This document shows positions 44,256 to 53,575 of a stretch of DNA of 64,000 nt, one piece after another (position 1 is the first letter of the stretch; each line of letters opens with the position of its first letter). The notes below the pieces were generated by a model. It had not been told where the DNA came from and made no database searches. It saw only the letters and a program-made list of their open reading frames with translations. Source of the DNA: Cryobacterium gelidum (GTDB taxonomy: Bacteria; Actinomycetota; Actinomycetes; Actinomycetales; Microbacteriaceae); assembly GCF_004403985.1 (NCBI RefSeq), contig NZ_SOHL01000003.1:428454-492453 (forward strand). The letters run 5' to 3'. Both the position numbers and the translations under genes were made by a program.

Positions 44256-45223
44256 CGCGTCCCATTCTTCGCGAACTTCGCGACCTGATCCGCGTTGTCC
44301 TTGGTGACGAAGCCGGGGCCGGAATAGACCGGCAGACCGCCGCCGACAACGTCGCCGTTACGAGCCTGCAGGGTGAGGAACGTCACCGGAAGGTAACCCT
44401 GGGAGTACGGCTGCTGGTCCACGGCGAACAGGATCTTGTCGTCGAGGATCAGCTGGGTCACGTCGGAGGACACATCGAAGGTTGCCAGCACGGCTGTGCT
44501 CGTGGCTTCCTCAATCGCCTGGCTGGCTGCGACGGCGATGCCCGGGTTCAGGGTGAGCACGCCATCGATGGACGGGTCGGCCAGAAGCTTGCTCTTGATC
44601 GTGTTCTGGGCGTCTGCGACGTTGGCCACATCGACCTGAACGTTGCTGACCGTGCCGCCGAGGGTGTCCGCTGCACCATTGCAGCGCTCTTCCAGTCCGG
44701 TGTTGCCGGCCTCGTGGATGACGCAGATGACGTTGCTGACGTCGGCGTCGGCAAGCTGCTCGCCCGCGCCCTGGCCGGCGATGAACTCACTCTGACCGAT
44801 GTGGGTCTGAGCACCGAATTCCTTGGACTGCTCCAGCCCGGAGTTGATCGTGATCACCGGGATTCCGGCGGAGACAGCCCTTTCAACCGCGTTCTTGACA
44901 CCGTCGGGGTTGGCCATCGAGACGATGAGTCCGTCGGGTTTCGTCGCAATAGCCGCATCGATCAGCTGGCTCTGCTTGACCGGGTCTCCATCGCCCTGAT
45001 AGGTGACGGTTGCCCCCAGATCGGTGCCGGCCTGCTCCGCACCGCTTTTGACCACGTCCCAGAAGGTATCGCCCGGAGAGCCGTGGGTGACGACGGCGAT
45101 CGTGACCTTTTCGCCGGATGCCGCGGCGTCGGTGGTTGCTGCCGTGTTGCTGGTGGCCGTACAACCGGTGAGGGCGAGCGGCAGGACGACGAGCCCCACC
45201 ATCCAGCGAGATTTGAACTTCAT
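44252..45223 (-). CDS. Sugar ABC transporter substrate-binding lipoprotein
   Basis: A 323-residue lipoprotein. ATG at 45223 with a strong GGAGG site. Signal peptide and lipobox LALTGC place the lipidated cysteine at residue 21. The mature protein is a type I periplasmic-binding fold: KVTIAVVTHGSPGDTFWDVVKSGAEQAG, GLIVSMANPDGVKNAVERAVSAGIPVITINSG, and ILFAVDQQPYSQGYLPVTFL. Ligand likely inositol from context. It follows iolE by 77 bp; TTGC-rich spacer without a clear new promoter. Confidence 0.88.
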   Translation of the reverse strand: MKFKSRWMVGLVVLPLALTGCTATSNTAATTDAAASGEKVTIAVVTHGSPGDTFWDVVKSGAEQAGTDLGATVTYQGDGDPVKQSQLIDAAIATKPDGLIVSMANPDGVKNAVERAVSAGIPVITINSGLEQSKEFGAQTHIGQSEFIAGQGAGEQLADADVSNVICVIHEAGNTGLEERCNGAADTLGGTVSNVQVDVANVADAQNTIKSKLLADPSIDGVLTLNPGIAVAASQAIEEATSTAVLATFDVSSDVTQLILDDKILFAVDQQPYSQGYLPVTFLTLQARNGDVVGGGLPVYSGPGFVTKDNADQVAKFAKNGTR

Positions 45224-45300
45224 GAGTGAATCCTCCATTGGATACGTTAATGGTGCGGTGCCGTGTGTGCTGCGAATAGTGCTGTCGGACGTGAAAAATC

Positions 45301-46194
45301 TTAGGTAGTCACCAAAGCGGCAATGAAGTCGATGCTGGTACGCACATCGGCGAGTGGCCCCTGGCCGATGGGTGGGTTTTCGGTCAGGATGGTGTCCTGC
45401 TCGAGAACGTAGTAGCCCGCATATCCGGCCTCCTCGAGCGCGTTGACAATCGTCGCTATATCGATCTCGCCGGATCCTAGTGGGGTGTACATGCCCAGAC
45501 GCACCGCGTCGGTATAGCTCAGCTCCTTTCGCTGCACCCGCGCTGCCAGGTCTAGCCGCACGTCCTTCAGGTGCACGTGGCTGATCCGAGAGGCATGCTT
45601 GCTGGCCAGTTCGACCGGGTCGGTACCGCCGATCAATAAGTGTCCGGTGTCGAGGCAGAGCCCGATCCGGGAGCCGTTCAGCACCCGTTCGACATCGTCG
45701 TTCGATTGAATCATCGTTCCGAAATGGGGATGGATGGATGCCACCACACCCCGTGTGGCGGCCGCCTGCACCAATCGATCGAGGTTAGTCAGAAGGGTCT
45801 TCCACTCCTGCTCACTCAGCGCCGGCCTCGAATCGTAGCCGACCTGGCCGGTGTCGGCCGAGAGAACAAGTCGGGTTGCCCCGGCCGCGACGAATGAGTC
45901 GAGTTCGGCTTGAATTGCCGGGACCGGATCGCTGCCCGCGTCGTGCAGCAGGATTGGCACGAATCCGCCGACGGCCTTCAAGCCGGCATCGGCGAGTGTG
46001 GCAGCCTTGTTGCCGGGGCTCGCCGGAAGAAACCCTTCGGGTCCAAACTCGGTGGCCACGACGCCCAATTCGCTCATCTCGCTGAGAACACGCTCAGAGG
46101 TGAGTTGAAAGCCCCACCCGGGAACCTCGCACACGCCCCAGGAAATCGGCGCGGCGGCGATGCGGCTCAGGAGACCTGCGGATGCCTCGGCCAT
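45301..46194 (-). CDS. iolE: Inosose (2-keto-myo-inositol) dehydratase-like TIM-barrel protein
   Basis: A 297-residue AP-endonuclease-2-like barrel. APISWGVCEVPGWGFQLTSERVLSEMSELGVVATEFGPEGFLP is close to the IolE pattern (xxSWGVxE and ExGPxGYLP), and HVHLKDV plus PLGSGEIDIATIVNALEEAGYAGYYVLEQD gives the C-terminal metal-site and IolE-like tail. It would dehydrate 2-keto-myo-inositol to a diketo intermediate. The start at 46194 lies 2 bp after the dehydrogenase stop. IolI/IolH-like isomerase function is the alternative. Confidence 0.78.
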   Translation of the reverse strand: MAEASAGLLSRIAAAPISWGVCEVPGWGFQLTSERVLSEMSELGVVATEFGPEGFLPASPGNKAATLADAGLKAVGGFVPILLHDAGSDPVPAIQAELDSFVAAGATRLVLSADTGQVGYDSRPALSEQEWKTLLTNLDRLVQAAATRGVVASIHPHFGTMIQSNDDVERVLNGSRIGLCLDTGHLLIGGTDPVELASKHASRISHVHLKDVRLDLAARVQRKELSYTDAVRLGMYTPLGSGEIDIATIVNALEEAGYAGYYVLEQDTILTENPPIGQGPLADVRTSIDFIAALVTT

Positions 46195-46196
46195 GG

Positions 46197-47195
46197 TCAA
46201 CGCTTGACTTCGTCGAGGCGAACCGGGCGCCCCTCGGCGCGGGAAAGTTCGGCTGCCTCGGCGATATAGAGCGCTTCGAGGGCATCCCGAGGAGTGCACG
46301 GGCTTGCGGTTTCGCCGGCGGCCACGGTGACAAATCGTGCCAGCTCTGCCGCGTAGGCGGGAGCGAATCGTTCCTGAAAGTTGGGCCAGGCCGAATCGCT
46401 GGGAAAGCTGACTCCCGGCTCGGCACTGGTCAGCGGCACGCGCTGGTCGAGACCGACCGAACGGTTTCCCAAGCTTCCGGCCAGTTCCATGCGCACGTCG
46501 TAGCCAGCGCCGTTGTAACGCGAGCCCTGCACGGTGACGAGGGTGCCGTCATCGAGCGTGAGGAGGGCGGCGGACTCGTCGACGTCGCCCGCATCTGCGA
46601 AGAAGGAGGCCCCACGGTTGGCGCCGGTCGCGAAGACCGTCGCAACCTCACGGCCGGTGACCCAGCGCAGAATGTCGAAGTCGTGAATGTGGCAGTCGCG
46701 GTAGATTCCACCACTGTTGGGAATGTACTCCGCCGGAGGCGGAGTCGGGTCGCAGGTCAGAACGTGCATGCGGCGCAGTTCGCCGATGTCACCGTTCTGC
46801 AGCGCATGTTTGGCTTCGGTGTAGCCGGCGTCGAACCGGCGCTGGAACCCGATCTGTACCGGCACGTCGTGACGCTCTACCTCGTGGACGAGCAAAATGC
46901 TCGACGCGAGGTTCTCGGCCAATGGCTTCTCGCAGAAGGTCGGGATGCCCGCGCGCACGGCCCGAACCATGAGCTCGGCGTGGGCCGAGGTCGGGGCGGC
47001 AATCACGATGCCGTCCGGCTTCGAGCCGAACGCTTCGTCGATTGTGGCGGATTCCGAGCCGACCGAAGCGGCAGCAGCCGCGGCACGTGCCGGATCGAGA
47101 TCGGCGATCAGGAGGTCGGTGACACCGGCCTGTGCCTTCAACGTGCCCACGTGAGAGAGCCCGATCCTGCCGGCACCCAAAACTACGAATCGCAC
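46197..47195 (-). CDS. iolG: Inositol 2-dehydrogenase (Gfo/Idh/MocA family)
   Basis: A 332-residue NAD-dependent dehydrogenase. GTG at 47195 is preceded by GGAGGAAATAAA; upstream in-frame residues are rejected. Rossmann motif VLGAGRIGLSHV, the family lysine in CEKPLAENL and catalytic Asp/His in SGGIYRDCHIHDFDILRW. It oxidises myo-inositol (or scyllo/chiro forms) to the inosose, the first catabolic step, supplying IolE encoded next. First gene of an operon with its own promoter and two flanking operator-like sites. Confidence 0.85.
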   Translation of the reverse strand: MRFVVLGAGRIGLSHVGTLKAQAGVTDLLIADLDPARAAAAAASVGSESATIDEAFGSKPDGIVIAAPTSAHAELMVRAVRAGIPTFCEKPLAENLASSILLVHEVERHDVPVQIGFQRRFDAGYTEAKHALQNGDIGELRRMHVLTCDPTPPPAEYIPNSGGIYRDCHIHDFDILRWVTGREVATVFATGANRGASFFADAGDVDESAALLTLDDGTLVTVQGSRYNGAGYDVRMELAGSLGNRSVGLDQRVPLTSAEPGVSFPSDSAWPNFQERFAPAYAAELARFVTVAAGETASPCTPRDALEALYIAEAAELSRAEGRPVRLDEVKR

Positions 47196-47223
47196 TTTAT
47201 TTCCTCCACATTGAGTTTGTTTT

Positions 47224-47237
47224 ATTGTCCTAATGTT
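47224..47237. promoter_or_regulatory. Operator-like site downstream of the iolG promoter
   Basis: ATTGTCCTAATGTT shares the ATTGTC half-site with the palindrome upstream of gntR; the second half is imperfect. It lies between the -10 box and the iolG ribosome site. Confidence 0.4.
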
Positions 47238-47250
47238 CTTGCTTTTGACC

Positions 47251-47279
47251 AAGGTATACGGTTGTCAAACCGTCGTCAA
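47251..47279 (-). promoter_or_regulatory. Predicted iolG promoter
   Basis: On the minus strand, TTGACG (47279-47274) and TACCTT (47256-47251) are separated by 17 bp; an alternative -10, TATACC, would give a 15-bp spacer. The inverted repeat GGTTGTCAAACC (47260-47271) lies between the boxes. The predicted start of transcription is about 50 bp before the GTG. Confidence 0.5.
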
Positions 47280-47282
47280 GAT

Positions 47283-47296
47283 AATGTCTTAACATA
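47283..47296. promoter_or_regulatory. Operator-like site just upstream of the iolG -35 box
   Basis: AATGTC-TT-AACATA, close to the iolC-upstream site AATGTC-AT-GACATA. Its centre is 59 bp from that of the 47224-47237 element, so the two sites flank the promoter. Confidence 0.5.
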
Positions 47297-47319
47297 CGGA
47301 CAAATCTTTTGCACATGGC

Positions 47320-49221
47320 CTAGTCGCCCAGGTAGGAGCGCTGATTCTGCTGTCGTGCGACGTAGTCCGCGCGCGCTTGTTTCGTGCTGTCGAGGGCCGA
47401 AACTTCGGCCACCGGCACGTCCCACCAGCCCTCCGTATCGGGTGAGAACAGCAAGGGATCGCTGTTGATATGAATCAGGGTGGCCGTTGCGGACGCCTTC
47501 GCCGTTGCCACGGCTGCCGCCAGGTCGGCGATGACGTTGGCGCCGGGCTCGACCCTGATCACCGAAATCCCAAGACTCTGGGCGTTAGCCGCCAGATCAA
47601 TCGGCAGCGTCGCATTTGTTTCAAAACTGTTGCGGTCTTTGTCTTGAAAACGGTATTGCGTGCCATACCGCTGCGAGCCCACGGTGTCGCTCAGATGCCC
47701 GATGGACGCATACCCGTGGTTCTGCACGAGCACAATGATGAATTTGAGGCCTTCGGCCACGGCCGACACGATCTCGGTGTGCATCATCAGGTACGACCCA
47801 TCACCGACCATGACGATCGAGTCGCGGTCGGGGGCAGCCCGGCGCACGCCGATGCCTCCGGCGATCTCGTAGCCCATGCAGGAGAAACCGTATTCCACGT
47901 GATAACCGAGCTCATCGCGCACCCGCCAGAGCTTGTGCAGGTCGCCGGGCAGTGACCCAGCCGCGCAGACGACCACGTCGCGAGGGTCTGATGCCTGCTG
48001 CACGGCACCGATGATCTCGGACTGGGACGGCAATGGCCGGCCGCTCGGAGCGATGGCCGCGTCGACGACCGCATTCCACTCCGCCTTCTCCAAGCGTATG
48101 CGATCGGCAAATTCGGCGTCGATGCGATACCGACCGATGCTCGCGTTGAGTTCGAGCAGGGCTTCCCGGGCGTCCGCGACCACCGAGATGGCCGCACCAT
48201 GCTTGATCGCGTCGAAGGATGCCACGTTGATGTTGATGAAGCGCACGCCCGTGTGTTGGAAGGCGGTGCGGCTGCCGGTCGTGAAGTCGCTGTATCGCGT
48301 GCCGATCCCGATGATCAGGTCGGCATCACGGGCGATGCGGTTGGCAGCGGTCGTTCCGGTGGCTCCAACCGCGCCAAGGCTCTGCGGGTGGTCCCAGAGC
48401 AGGGAACCGACGCCGGCCTGTGACGTACTCACCGGGATGCCGGTCAGTTCTACAAAAGCGGCGAGCGCTGCGGCTGCATCCGAGTAGATGACACCACCTC
48501 CGGCAACGATCAGCGGGCGTTTGGCTTCACGAACGGCGCGCACGACCTGGTTAATGACACCGCGATCCGGCCGGGGGCGACGGATCTGCCACTCGCGGTC
48601 GGCGAGAAACTCCACCGGCACGTCCAGCGCCTGCGCCTGCACGTCTTCGGGGAGGCAGAGCGTGACCGCGCCGGTTTCAACCGGGTCGGTGAGCACCCGC
48701 AGGGCGCCGATGGCCGCCGAAAACAGCTGCTCGGGGCGCTGCACGCGGTCGAAGAACCGCGACAACGGCTTGAAGGCATCGTTCACGCTGATGCTCGCGT
48801 CGTTCGGCAGTTCCAGCTGCTGCAGCACAGGGTCGGCCACCCGCGTGGCGAACGTGTCGGAGGGCAGGAGTAGAACAGGCAGCCGGTTGATGGTCGCGAG
48901 GGCGGCGCCGGTCAGCATATTCGTGGCACCCGGCCCGACCGAGGCGGTGCAGGCGAAAGTCGACCGACGTCGCCGCATCCGCGAAAAAGCCACGGATTCG
49001 TGCACCATCCCCTGCTCGTTGCGCGCCTGGTGATATGGCATCAGCGTCGGGTCCTCAACGGAGAGCTGCTTGAGGGCCTGGCCGATGCCGGCGACGTTTC
49101 CATGACCGAAGATGCCGAAGGTTCCCACGATGGTGCGCTCGCGCACATCGCCGTCGACCGTGTACTGGTGGGCTAGAAACTCAATGAGCGCCTGGCTAAC
49201 TGTCATACGACGAGTAGTCAC
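47320..49221 (-). CDS. iolD: 3D-(3,5/4)-trihydroxycyclohexane-1,2-dione hydrolase
   Basis: A 633-residue ThDP enzyme that opens the ring of the inositol-derived diketone to 5-deoxyglucuronate. GTG at 49221 has AAAGGA upstream; an ATG at 49206 is also in frame. FGIFGHGNVAGIGQAL, ARNEQGMVHESVAF (catalytic Glu-like region), PGATNMLTGAALATINRLPVLLL and the ThDP motif VGDGSYLMMHTEIVSAVAEGLKFIIVLVQNHG are diagnostic. Full length for IolD. Last gene of the iolC-A-B-D operon. Confidence 0.95.
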   Translation of the reverse strand: MTTRRMTVSQALIEFLAHQYTVDGDVRERTIVGTFGIFGHGNVAGIGQALKQLSVEDPTLMPYHQARNEQGMVHESVAFSRMRRRRSTFACTASVGPGATNMLTGAALATINRLPVLLLPSDTFATRVADPVLQQLELPNDASISVNDAFKPLSRFFDRVQRPEQLFSAAIGALRVLTDPVETGAVTLCLPEDVQAQALDVPVEFLADREWQIRRPRPDRGVINQVVRAVREAKRPLIVAGGGVIYSDAAAALAAFVELTGIPVSTSQAGVGSLLWDHPQSLGAVGATGTTAANRIARDADLIIGIGTRYSDFTTGSRTAFQHTGVRFININVASFDAIKHGAAISVVADAREALLELNASIGRYRIDAEFADRIRLEKAEWNAVVDAAIAPSGRPLPSQSEIIGAVQQASDPRDVVVCAAGSLPGDLHKLWRVRDELGYHVEYGFSCMGYEIAGGIGVRRAAPDRDSIVMVGDGSYLMMHTEIVSAVAEGLKFIIVLVQNHGYASIGHLSDTVGSQRYGTQYRFQDKDRNSFETNATLPIDLAANAQSLGISVIRVEPGANVIADLAAAVATAKASATATLIHINSDPLLFSPDTEGWWDVPVAEVSALDSTKQARADYVARQQNQRSYLGD

Positions 49222-49270
49222 TGCGTTGTGTCCTTTCGGGTGCTGCCGGTCGCTGCCGGAAAAAATCGGA

Positions 49271-50176
49271 TTATGACGTGTACGGAAGCCGGGAATCGAA
49301 TTCCTGGCCCACCCAGGTGTCGCGGATCCAGCCGTGCGCCGGATCATCGCGGATGCGCCACGAGCGGTCGGGATCCGGCCCGGCCATCACGTTGAGGTAG
49401 TAGAGGTCGTAGCCGGGGGCTGCGACGCACGGGCCGTGCCAGCCGAATGGCACGAGGGCGACGTCGCCGGTGTGCACCTCCGCCATGATGTCGATGTCTC
49501 CGGCCTCGGAGGAATACGTGCGCATGAGGCCGAACGGGCTCGCCGTCCCCGGCGCAACCTGGCCACGGGTGACTGCGGTCTCGAAGTAGTAGATCTCCTC
49601 AAGGCTCGACTCCACGCCGGGCGCGTATTCGTCGTGCTTGTGCGGCGGGTAGCTCGACCAGTTCTCGGCCGGGGTGATCACCTCACACGCGATCAACCGG
49701 TCGGCCGCGAGGCTGGCCGGGGTGCCGAAGTTGTGTACCTGACGGCTCGAGCGACCAGCCCCGCGCAGCTCGATCGGGACATCCGCTACCGGAAGGTAGG
49801 CCACCGGAAGCGCCTGGTCGGTCGGCGCCTCGGCCACCGCCACCCGGCCAGCACCTTCGATCGAGAGCGTGGTGCCGGTGGGCAGGTAGAGCGTGTCGGT
49901 GGGGCCGTGAAAAGCGGATGCCCGCCCCGCGAGCACCTGGGAGCGTTCCTCGGTCTCGCCCGCGAGTGTGTAGCGCACGGTGAACGACCCAGCGAGGGGA
50001 ACCACGATGCGTTCGACCGCCTCTGCGGCCAGCGACACGGAGTCTCCCGCAGCGAGGTCCGCGACGCGAATGCCGGTGTAACGCCATCCGCTGATGGCCC
50101 TGTCGACAACAGTTTCCCAGCCGTCGCGTTCGAGGGAGCCCCGGGCGTAGAACCAGTCTGCGGATGGCGTTGTCAT
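49271..50176 (-). CDS. iolB: 5-deoxy-glucuronate isomerase
   Basis: A 301-residue double cupin converting 5-deoxyglucuronate to 5-keto-2-deoxygluconate. Metal ligands lie in YPPHKHDEY and EEIYYFE; HGPCVAAPGYDLYYLNVMAGP and the C-terminal WRIRDDPAHGWI are IolB-specific. ATG at 50176 is 2 bp after the iolA stop codon, so it is coupled to iolA. No residues appear missing. Confidence 0.94.
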   Translation of the reverse strand: MTTPSADWFYARGSLERDGWETVVDRAISGWRYTGIRVADLAAGDSVSLAAEAVERIVVPLAGSFTVRYTLAGETEERSQVLAGRASAFHGPTDTLYLPTGTTLSIEGAGRVAVAEAPTDQALPVAYLPVADVPIELRGAGRSSRQVHNFGTPASLAADRLIACEVITPAENWSSYPPHKHDEYAPGVESSLEEIYYFETAVTRGQVAPGTASPFGLMRTYSSEAGDIDIMAEVHTGDVALVPFGWHGPCVAAPGYDLYYLNVMAGPDPDRSWRIRDDPAHGWIRDTWVGQEFDSRLPYTS

Positions 50177-50178
50177 CG

Positions 50179-51690
50179 TTAGTTGCTCTGGGGGAAGCCG
50201 AGGTTGATGCCGCCGTGGCTCGGGTCGAGCCACCGACTGGTAATGGCCTTGCCGCGCGTGAAGAAGTGCACACCCTCGACGCCGTGCGCCTTGGTGTCGC
50301 CGAACAGAGAGTTCTTCCAGCCCCCGAAGGAGAAGTACGACACGGGAACCGGGATCGGTACGTTGATGCCGATCATGCCCACCTCGATCTCGTTCTGAAA
50401 ACGGCGAGCCGCGCCGCCGTCGTTGGTGAAGATGGCCGTTCCGTTGCCGAAAGCACCGGAGTTGATCAGGTCAACACCTTCCTCGTAGCTCGACACGCGT
50501 ACCACCGACAGTACCGGCCCGAAGATCTCTTCGGTGTACGCTTTCGACGTCACCGGCAGGGCATCGATCAGGGTCGGGCCGAGCCAGAACCCATTCGGGT
50601 CGCCGTCGACCTCGATGCCGCGGCCGTCGACGACGATGTTGGCACCGTCTTCCTTCGCGATCTCGATGTAGCTCGCGACCTTGTCGCGGTGCACCTCGGT
50701 AACGAGTGGACCCATGTCGCAGGAACGACGGCCGTCGCCCACGGTGAGGGTATTCATGCGGGTGACGATCTTCTCGATCAGCACCTCGGCGACGGGCTCG
50801 ACCGCGACGATCACGCTGATCGCCATGCAACGCTCCCCCGCGCTGCCGAAGCCGGCGTTGATAGCGGAGTCGGCCACGAGGTCGAGGTCGGCGTCGGGCA
50901 GCACCAGCATGTGGTTCTTGGCGCCGCCGAGGGCCTGGATACGCTTGCCGTGGCGGGTGCCGGTTTCGTAGACGTACTGGGCGATCGGGGTCGAGCCCAC
51001 GAAGGAGATGGCCTTCACGTCGGGGTGCTCGAGCAGGCCGTCGACGGATTCCTTGTCACCCTGCAGCACGGTGAATACGCCGTCGGGGAGGCCAGCTTCC
51101 TGGAGCAGCTGAGCCATCCAGATGGCCGCGCTCGGGTCTTTCTCGCTCGGCTTGAGGATCACCGAGTTTCCGGCCGCGAGAGCGAGCGGAAAGAACCACA
51201 TGGGCACCATGGCCGGAAAGTTGAACGGGCTGATCACGGCGACGACGCCGAGCGCCTGGCGGGTCGAATACACGTCGACGCCAGTCGAGACGTTTTCGGA
51301 GTAGTCGCCCTTGAGCAGGTGCGGAATGCCGCAAGCGAATTCCACGACCTCCTGGCCTCGGGAGATCTCACCGAGCGCGTCGAAGAGCACCTTGCCGTGC
51401 TCGCTCGTGATGATCCCGGCCAGCTCGCCCTTGCGGGCGTTCAGCAGCTCGCGAAAGCTGAACAGAACCTGCTGGCGCTTGGCTATCGACAGGTCGCGCC
51501 AGGCTGGGAAGGCGGCCTTGGCACTAGCGATGGCGGTCGCGATTTCGGCCTGGTCGGCGAGCGGCACATTCTTGCTCACCGTTCCCAGCGCTGGGTCAAA
51601 GACCGGCGCGATGCGGCCGGAGGTTCCCGGCTGTTCCTTTCCGTCGATCCAGTGCGCGACGAGGGCTAAATCCGTGGCTGTTGCGGGCAT
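50179..51690 (-). CDS. iolA: CoA-acylating methylmalonate-semialdehyde dehydrogenase
   Basis: A 503-residue aldehyde dehydrogenase. Catalytic Cys in GFGSAGERCMAISV, NAD-binding SPFNFPAMVPMWFFPLALAAGNSVILKPSE (typical MmsA/IolA) and IGINVPIPVPVSYFSFGGWKNSLFGD at the C-terminus. It converts malonate semialdehyde from the aldolase step to acetyl-CoA; MmsA function in valine degradation is equally compatible by sequence, but the iol operon decides. GGAAGCAACC precedes the ATG. Confidence 0.94.
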   Translation of the reverse strand: MPATATDLALVAHWIDGKEQPGTSGRIAPVFDPALGTVSKNVPLADQAEIATAIASAKAAFPAWRDLSIAKRQQVLFSFRELLNARKGELAGIITSEHGKVLFDALGEISRGQEVVEFACGIPHLLKGDYSENVSTGVDVYSTRQALGVVAVISPFNFPAMVPMWFFPLALAAGNSVILKPSEKDPSAAIWMAQLLQEAGLPDGVFTVLQGDKESVDGLLEHPDVKAISFVGSTPIAQYVYETGTRHGKRIQALGGAKNHMLVLPDADLDLVADSAINAGFGSAGERCMAISVIVAVEPVAEVLIEKIVTRMNTLTVGDGRRSCDMGPLVTEVHRDKVASYIEIAKEDGANIVVDGRGIEVDGDPNGFWLGPTLIDALPVTSKAYTEEIFGPVLSVVRVSSYEEGVDLINSGAFGNGTAIFTNDGGAARRFQNEIEVGMIGINVPIPVPVSYFSFGGWKNSLFGDTKAHGVEGVHFFTRGKAITSRWLDPSHGGINLGFPQSN

Positions 51691-51726
51691 GGTTGCTTCC
51701 TTCTGTACGAGAGTGGATGAGAATTA

Positions 51727-52608
51727 TTAGGCGCCGTGCACGAGTTCGGCGGCGGTATCGATGGCTGCTTCGACGTTGCCGTCGCTCGGGTAGAGCAGGC
51801 TCCGGCCCACGACGAGGCCGCGCACGCCGGGAAGCTCGAGGGCGTTGCGCCAGGAGTCGAAGGTTTCGGTCTGGTCGCCCACCGGGTCACCGCCAAGGAG
51901 CAGGGTCGGCAGGGTGGTCGCCGCCATTACGCGAGCCATGTCGGCAACGACCGGCAGCTTCAGCCACGAGTAGGCGCTGGAGTTGCCGAGGCCCTCGGCG
52001 ATGGCGATCGAAAGGATGACGGCATCCGCCGTGAGGTCGTTCTTGACGCGACCGTCGACCCAGGAGCTCATGAACGGCTCCAGCATGATCGGGATGCCGG
52101 CAGCGGCCGCTTCGCTCACGGCGAGAGCTGTGGCCTCGAGGGTGGCGAGCGAGCCGGCATCTTCGAGGTTGATGCGCACAAGATTCTTGGCGAAGTCGAG
52201 GCGGTCGCGCTTGATTTTGTCGATGTCGTAGGCGGTGTAGCGGTCATCCATCTCGAACGACGAACCCCACAACCCACCGCGGTTCATCGACCCGACCACG
52301 ATCTTGTCGTCGAGCAGACCAAGCAGGGCCAGGTCGTCGATGATGTCGGGGGTACCCAGCACGCCGTCAACGCCCGGGCGGGAGAGCGCGGTCGCGAGGC
52401 TTTCGAGCAGCGCATAGCGGTTGGCCATGGCTGTGGCATCTTGACGCACGCCGAGGGCGCCGCGGGCACGATGATCGGCGGCCACGATGAACAGTCGACC
52501 ATCGCCCTGAATCAGGTCGCGCCGGGTGCGGCTGGCTAGAATCTCGCCGATGCGCTCAGGATGCGCCGCGCGAGCATGCCGCAGCGCGTCGAAGTCAAGC
52601 CTGGTCAT
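51727..52608 (-). CDS. Cgl0158-family TIM-barrel aldolase of inositol catabolism
   Basis: A 293-residue (beta/alpha)8 protein of the class I aldolase type. LFIVAADHRARGALG near residue 39, LLDDKIVVGSMNRGGLWGSSFEMDDRYTAYD, AGIPIMLEPFMSSW and SAYSWLKLPVV (candidate Schiff-base lysine) match the actinobacterial Cgl0158 family. In iol operons it fills the slot of IolJ, cleaving 2-deoxy-5-keto-gluconate-6-phosphate to dihydroxyacetone phosphate and malonate semialdehyde. That role is inferred from position between iolC and iolA. ATGA overlap with iolC. Confidence 0.8.
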   Translation of the reverse strand: MTRLDFDALRHARAAHPERIGEILASRTRRDLIQGDGRLFIVAADHRARGALGVRQDATAMANRYALLESLATALSRPGVDGVLGTPDIIDDLALLGLLDDKIVVGSMNRGGLWGSSFEMDDRYTAYDIDKIKRDRLDFAKNLVRINLEDAGSLATLEATALAVSEAAAAGIPIMLEPFMSSWVDGRVKNDLTADAVILSIAIAEGLGNSSAYSWLKLPVVADMARVMAATTLPTLLLGGDPVGDQTETFDSWRNALELPGVRGLVVGRSLLYPSDGNVEAAIDTAAELVHGA

Positions 52609-53567
52609 GCTGGCAGTCCCTTCAAGATTTCTTCAACCTCAGTGGTCGTGGGCATGGCGGTTGAACATTCCCGACGGCTGGCGACGATGGCGCCGGCCAC
52701 ATTGGCGAATTGCAGGATATGGCGCAGCGGCCAGTCCCGCAGCAGTCCGTAGCAGAGCGCCCCGCCGAAACTGTCACCGGCGCCGAGGCCGTTGACAACG
52801 TCGACGAAGTATGGCGGCACCTCAACGGTTTCGGTGCGAGTCTTAGCCAGCACGCCCTTCGGACCTTGCTTGACGATGGCCAGTTCGATGCCGCGTTCTA
52901 GGAGGGCATCAGCGGCGCGCAGCGGGTCAGTCTCGCCGACGGCGACCTCACACTCTTCTCGGTTGCCGACAGCAACCGTGACCTGGCCGAGGGCGAGTGC
53001 CACCTGGGCGCTCGCCTCCTCGGTCGAGCCCCAGAACACAGGCCGGTAGTCGAGGTCGAGAATGGTCAGCGAGCTTCGGCCCCGGGCTCCCCAGGCTGCG
53101 AAATGGGCGGATCGGCTGGGCTCTTCGCTGAGGCCGGTCACCGTCGACCAGTAGATGCGGGCGTTCGCGATGGCGGCCAGGTCGAGCTCGTCGGCATGGA
53201 TGACCAGGTCGGGCGCTTGGGGCGCTCGATAGAAATACAGGGGAAAGTCGTCGGGCGGAAAGATCTCGCAGAACACGACGGGGGTGTTGAGGTTGGCGAC
53301 CCCCGAGACGAATTCGTCGCTGACGCCCAGGCGCACGAGCTCCTGGTGCACGTAGTTGCCGAAGGGGTCGTTACCGGTGCGGGTGATGACCGCCGAGTTC
53401 AATCCGTGGCGTGCAGCGGCGACGGCAACGTTGGTCGCGCTGCCACCGAGATATTTGCCGAACGTTGACACGTCTTCGAGGCCGACACCATCCTGCAACG
53501 GATAAATATCAACGCCGACGCGGCCTATGGTCAGCACATCGTGGGGGGTTCGCGGTGAAGTCGTCAT
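52605..53567 (-). CDS. iolC: 5-dehydro-2-deoxygluconokinase (PfkB family)
   Basis: A 320-residue sugar kinase. TIGRVGVDIYPLQDGVGLEDVSTFGKYLGGSATNVAVAAARHG is the IolC-type N-terminus, and VNGLGAGDSFGGAL holds the PfkB anion hole and catalytic Asp. It phosphorylates 5-keto-2-deoxygluconate for the aldolase encoded next. First gene of the minus-strand iol operon; GTACA/TGTAC inverted repeat (53576-53591) covers its ribosome-site region. Confidence 0.93.
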   Translation of the reverse strand: MTTSPRTPHDVLTIGRVGVDIYPLQDGVGLEDVSTFGKYLGGSATNVAVAAARHGLNSAVITRTGNDPFGNYVHQELVRLGVSDEFVSGVANLNTPVVFCEIFPPDDFPLYFYRAPQAPDLVIHADELDLAAIANARIYWSTVTGLSEEPSRSAHFAAWGARGRSSLTILDLDYRPVFWGSTEEASAQVALALGQVTVAVGNREECEVAVGETDPLRAADALLERGIELAIVKQGPKGVLAKTRTETVEVPPYFVDVVNGLGAGDSFGGALCYGLLRDWPLRHILQFANVAGAIVASRRECSTAMPTTTEVEEILKGLPA

Positions 53568-53575
53568 ACGTCGAT

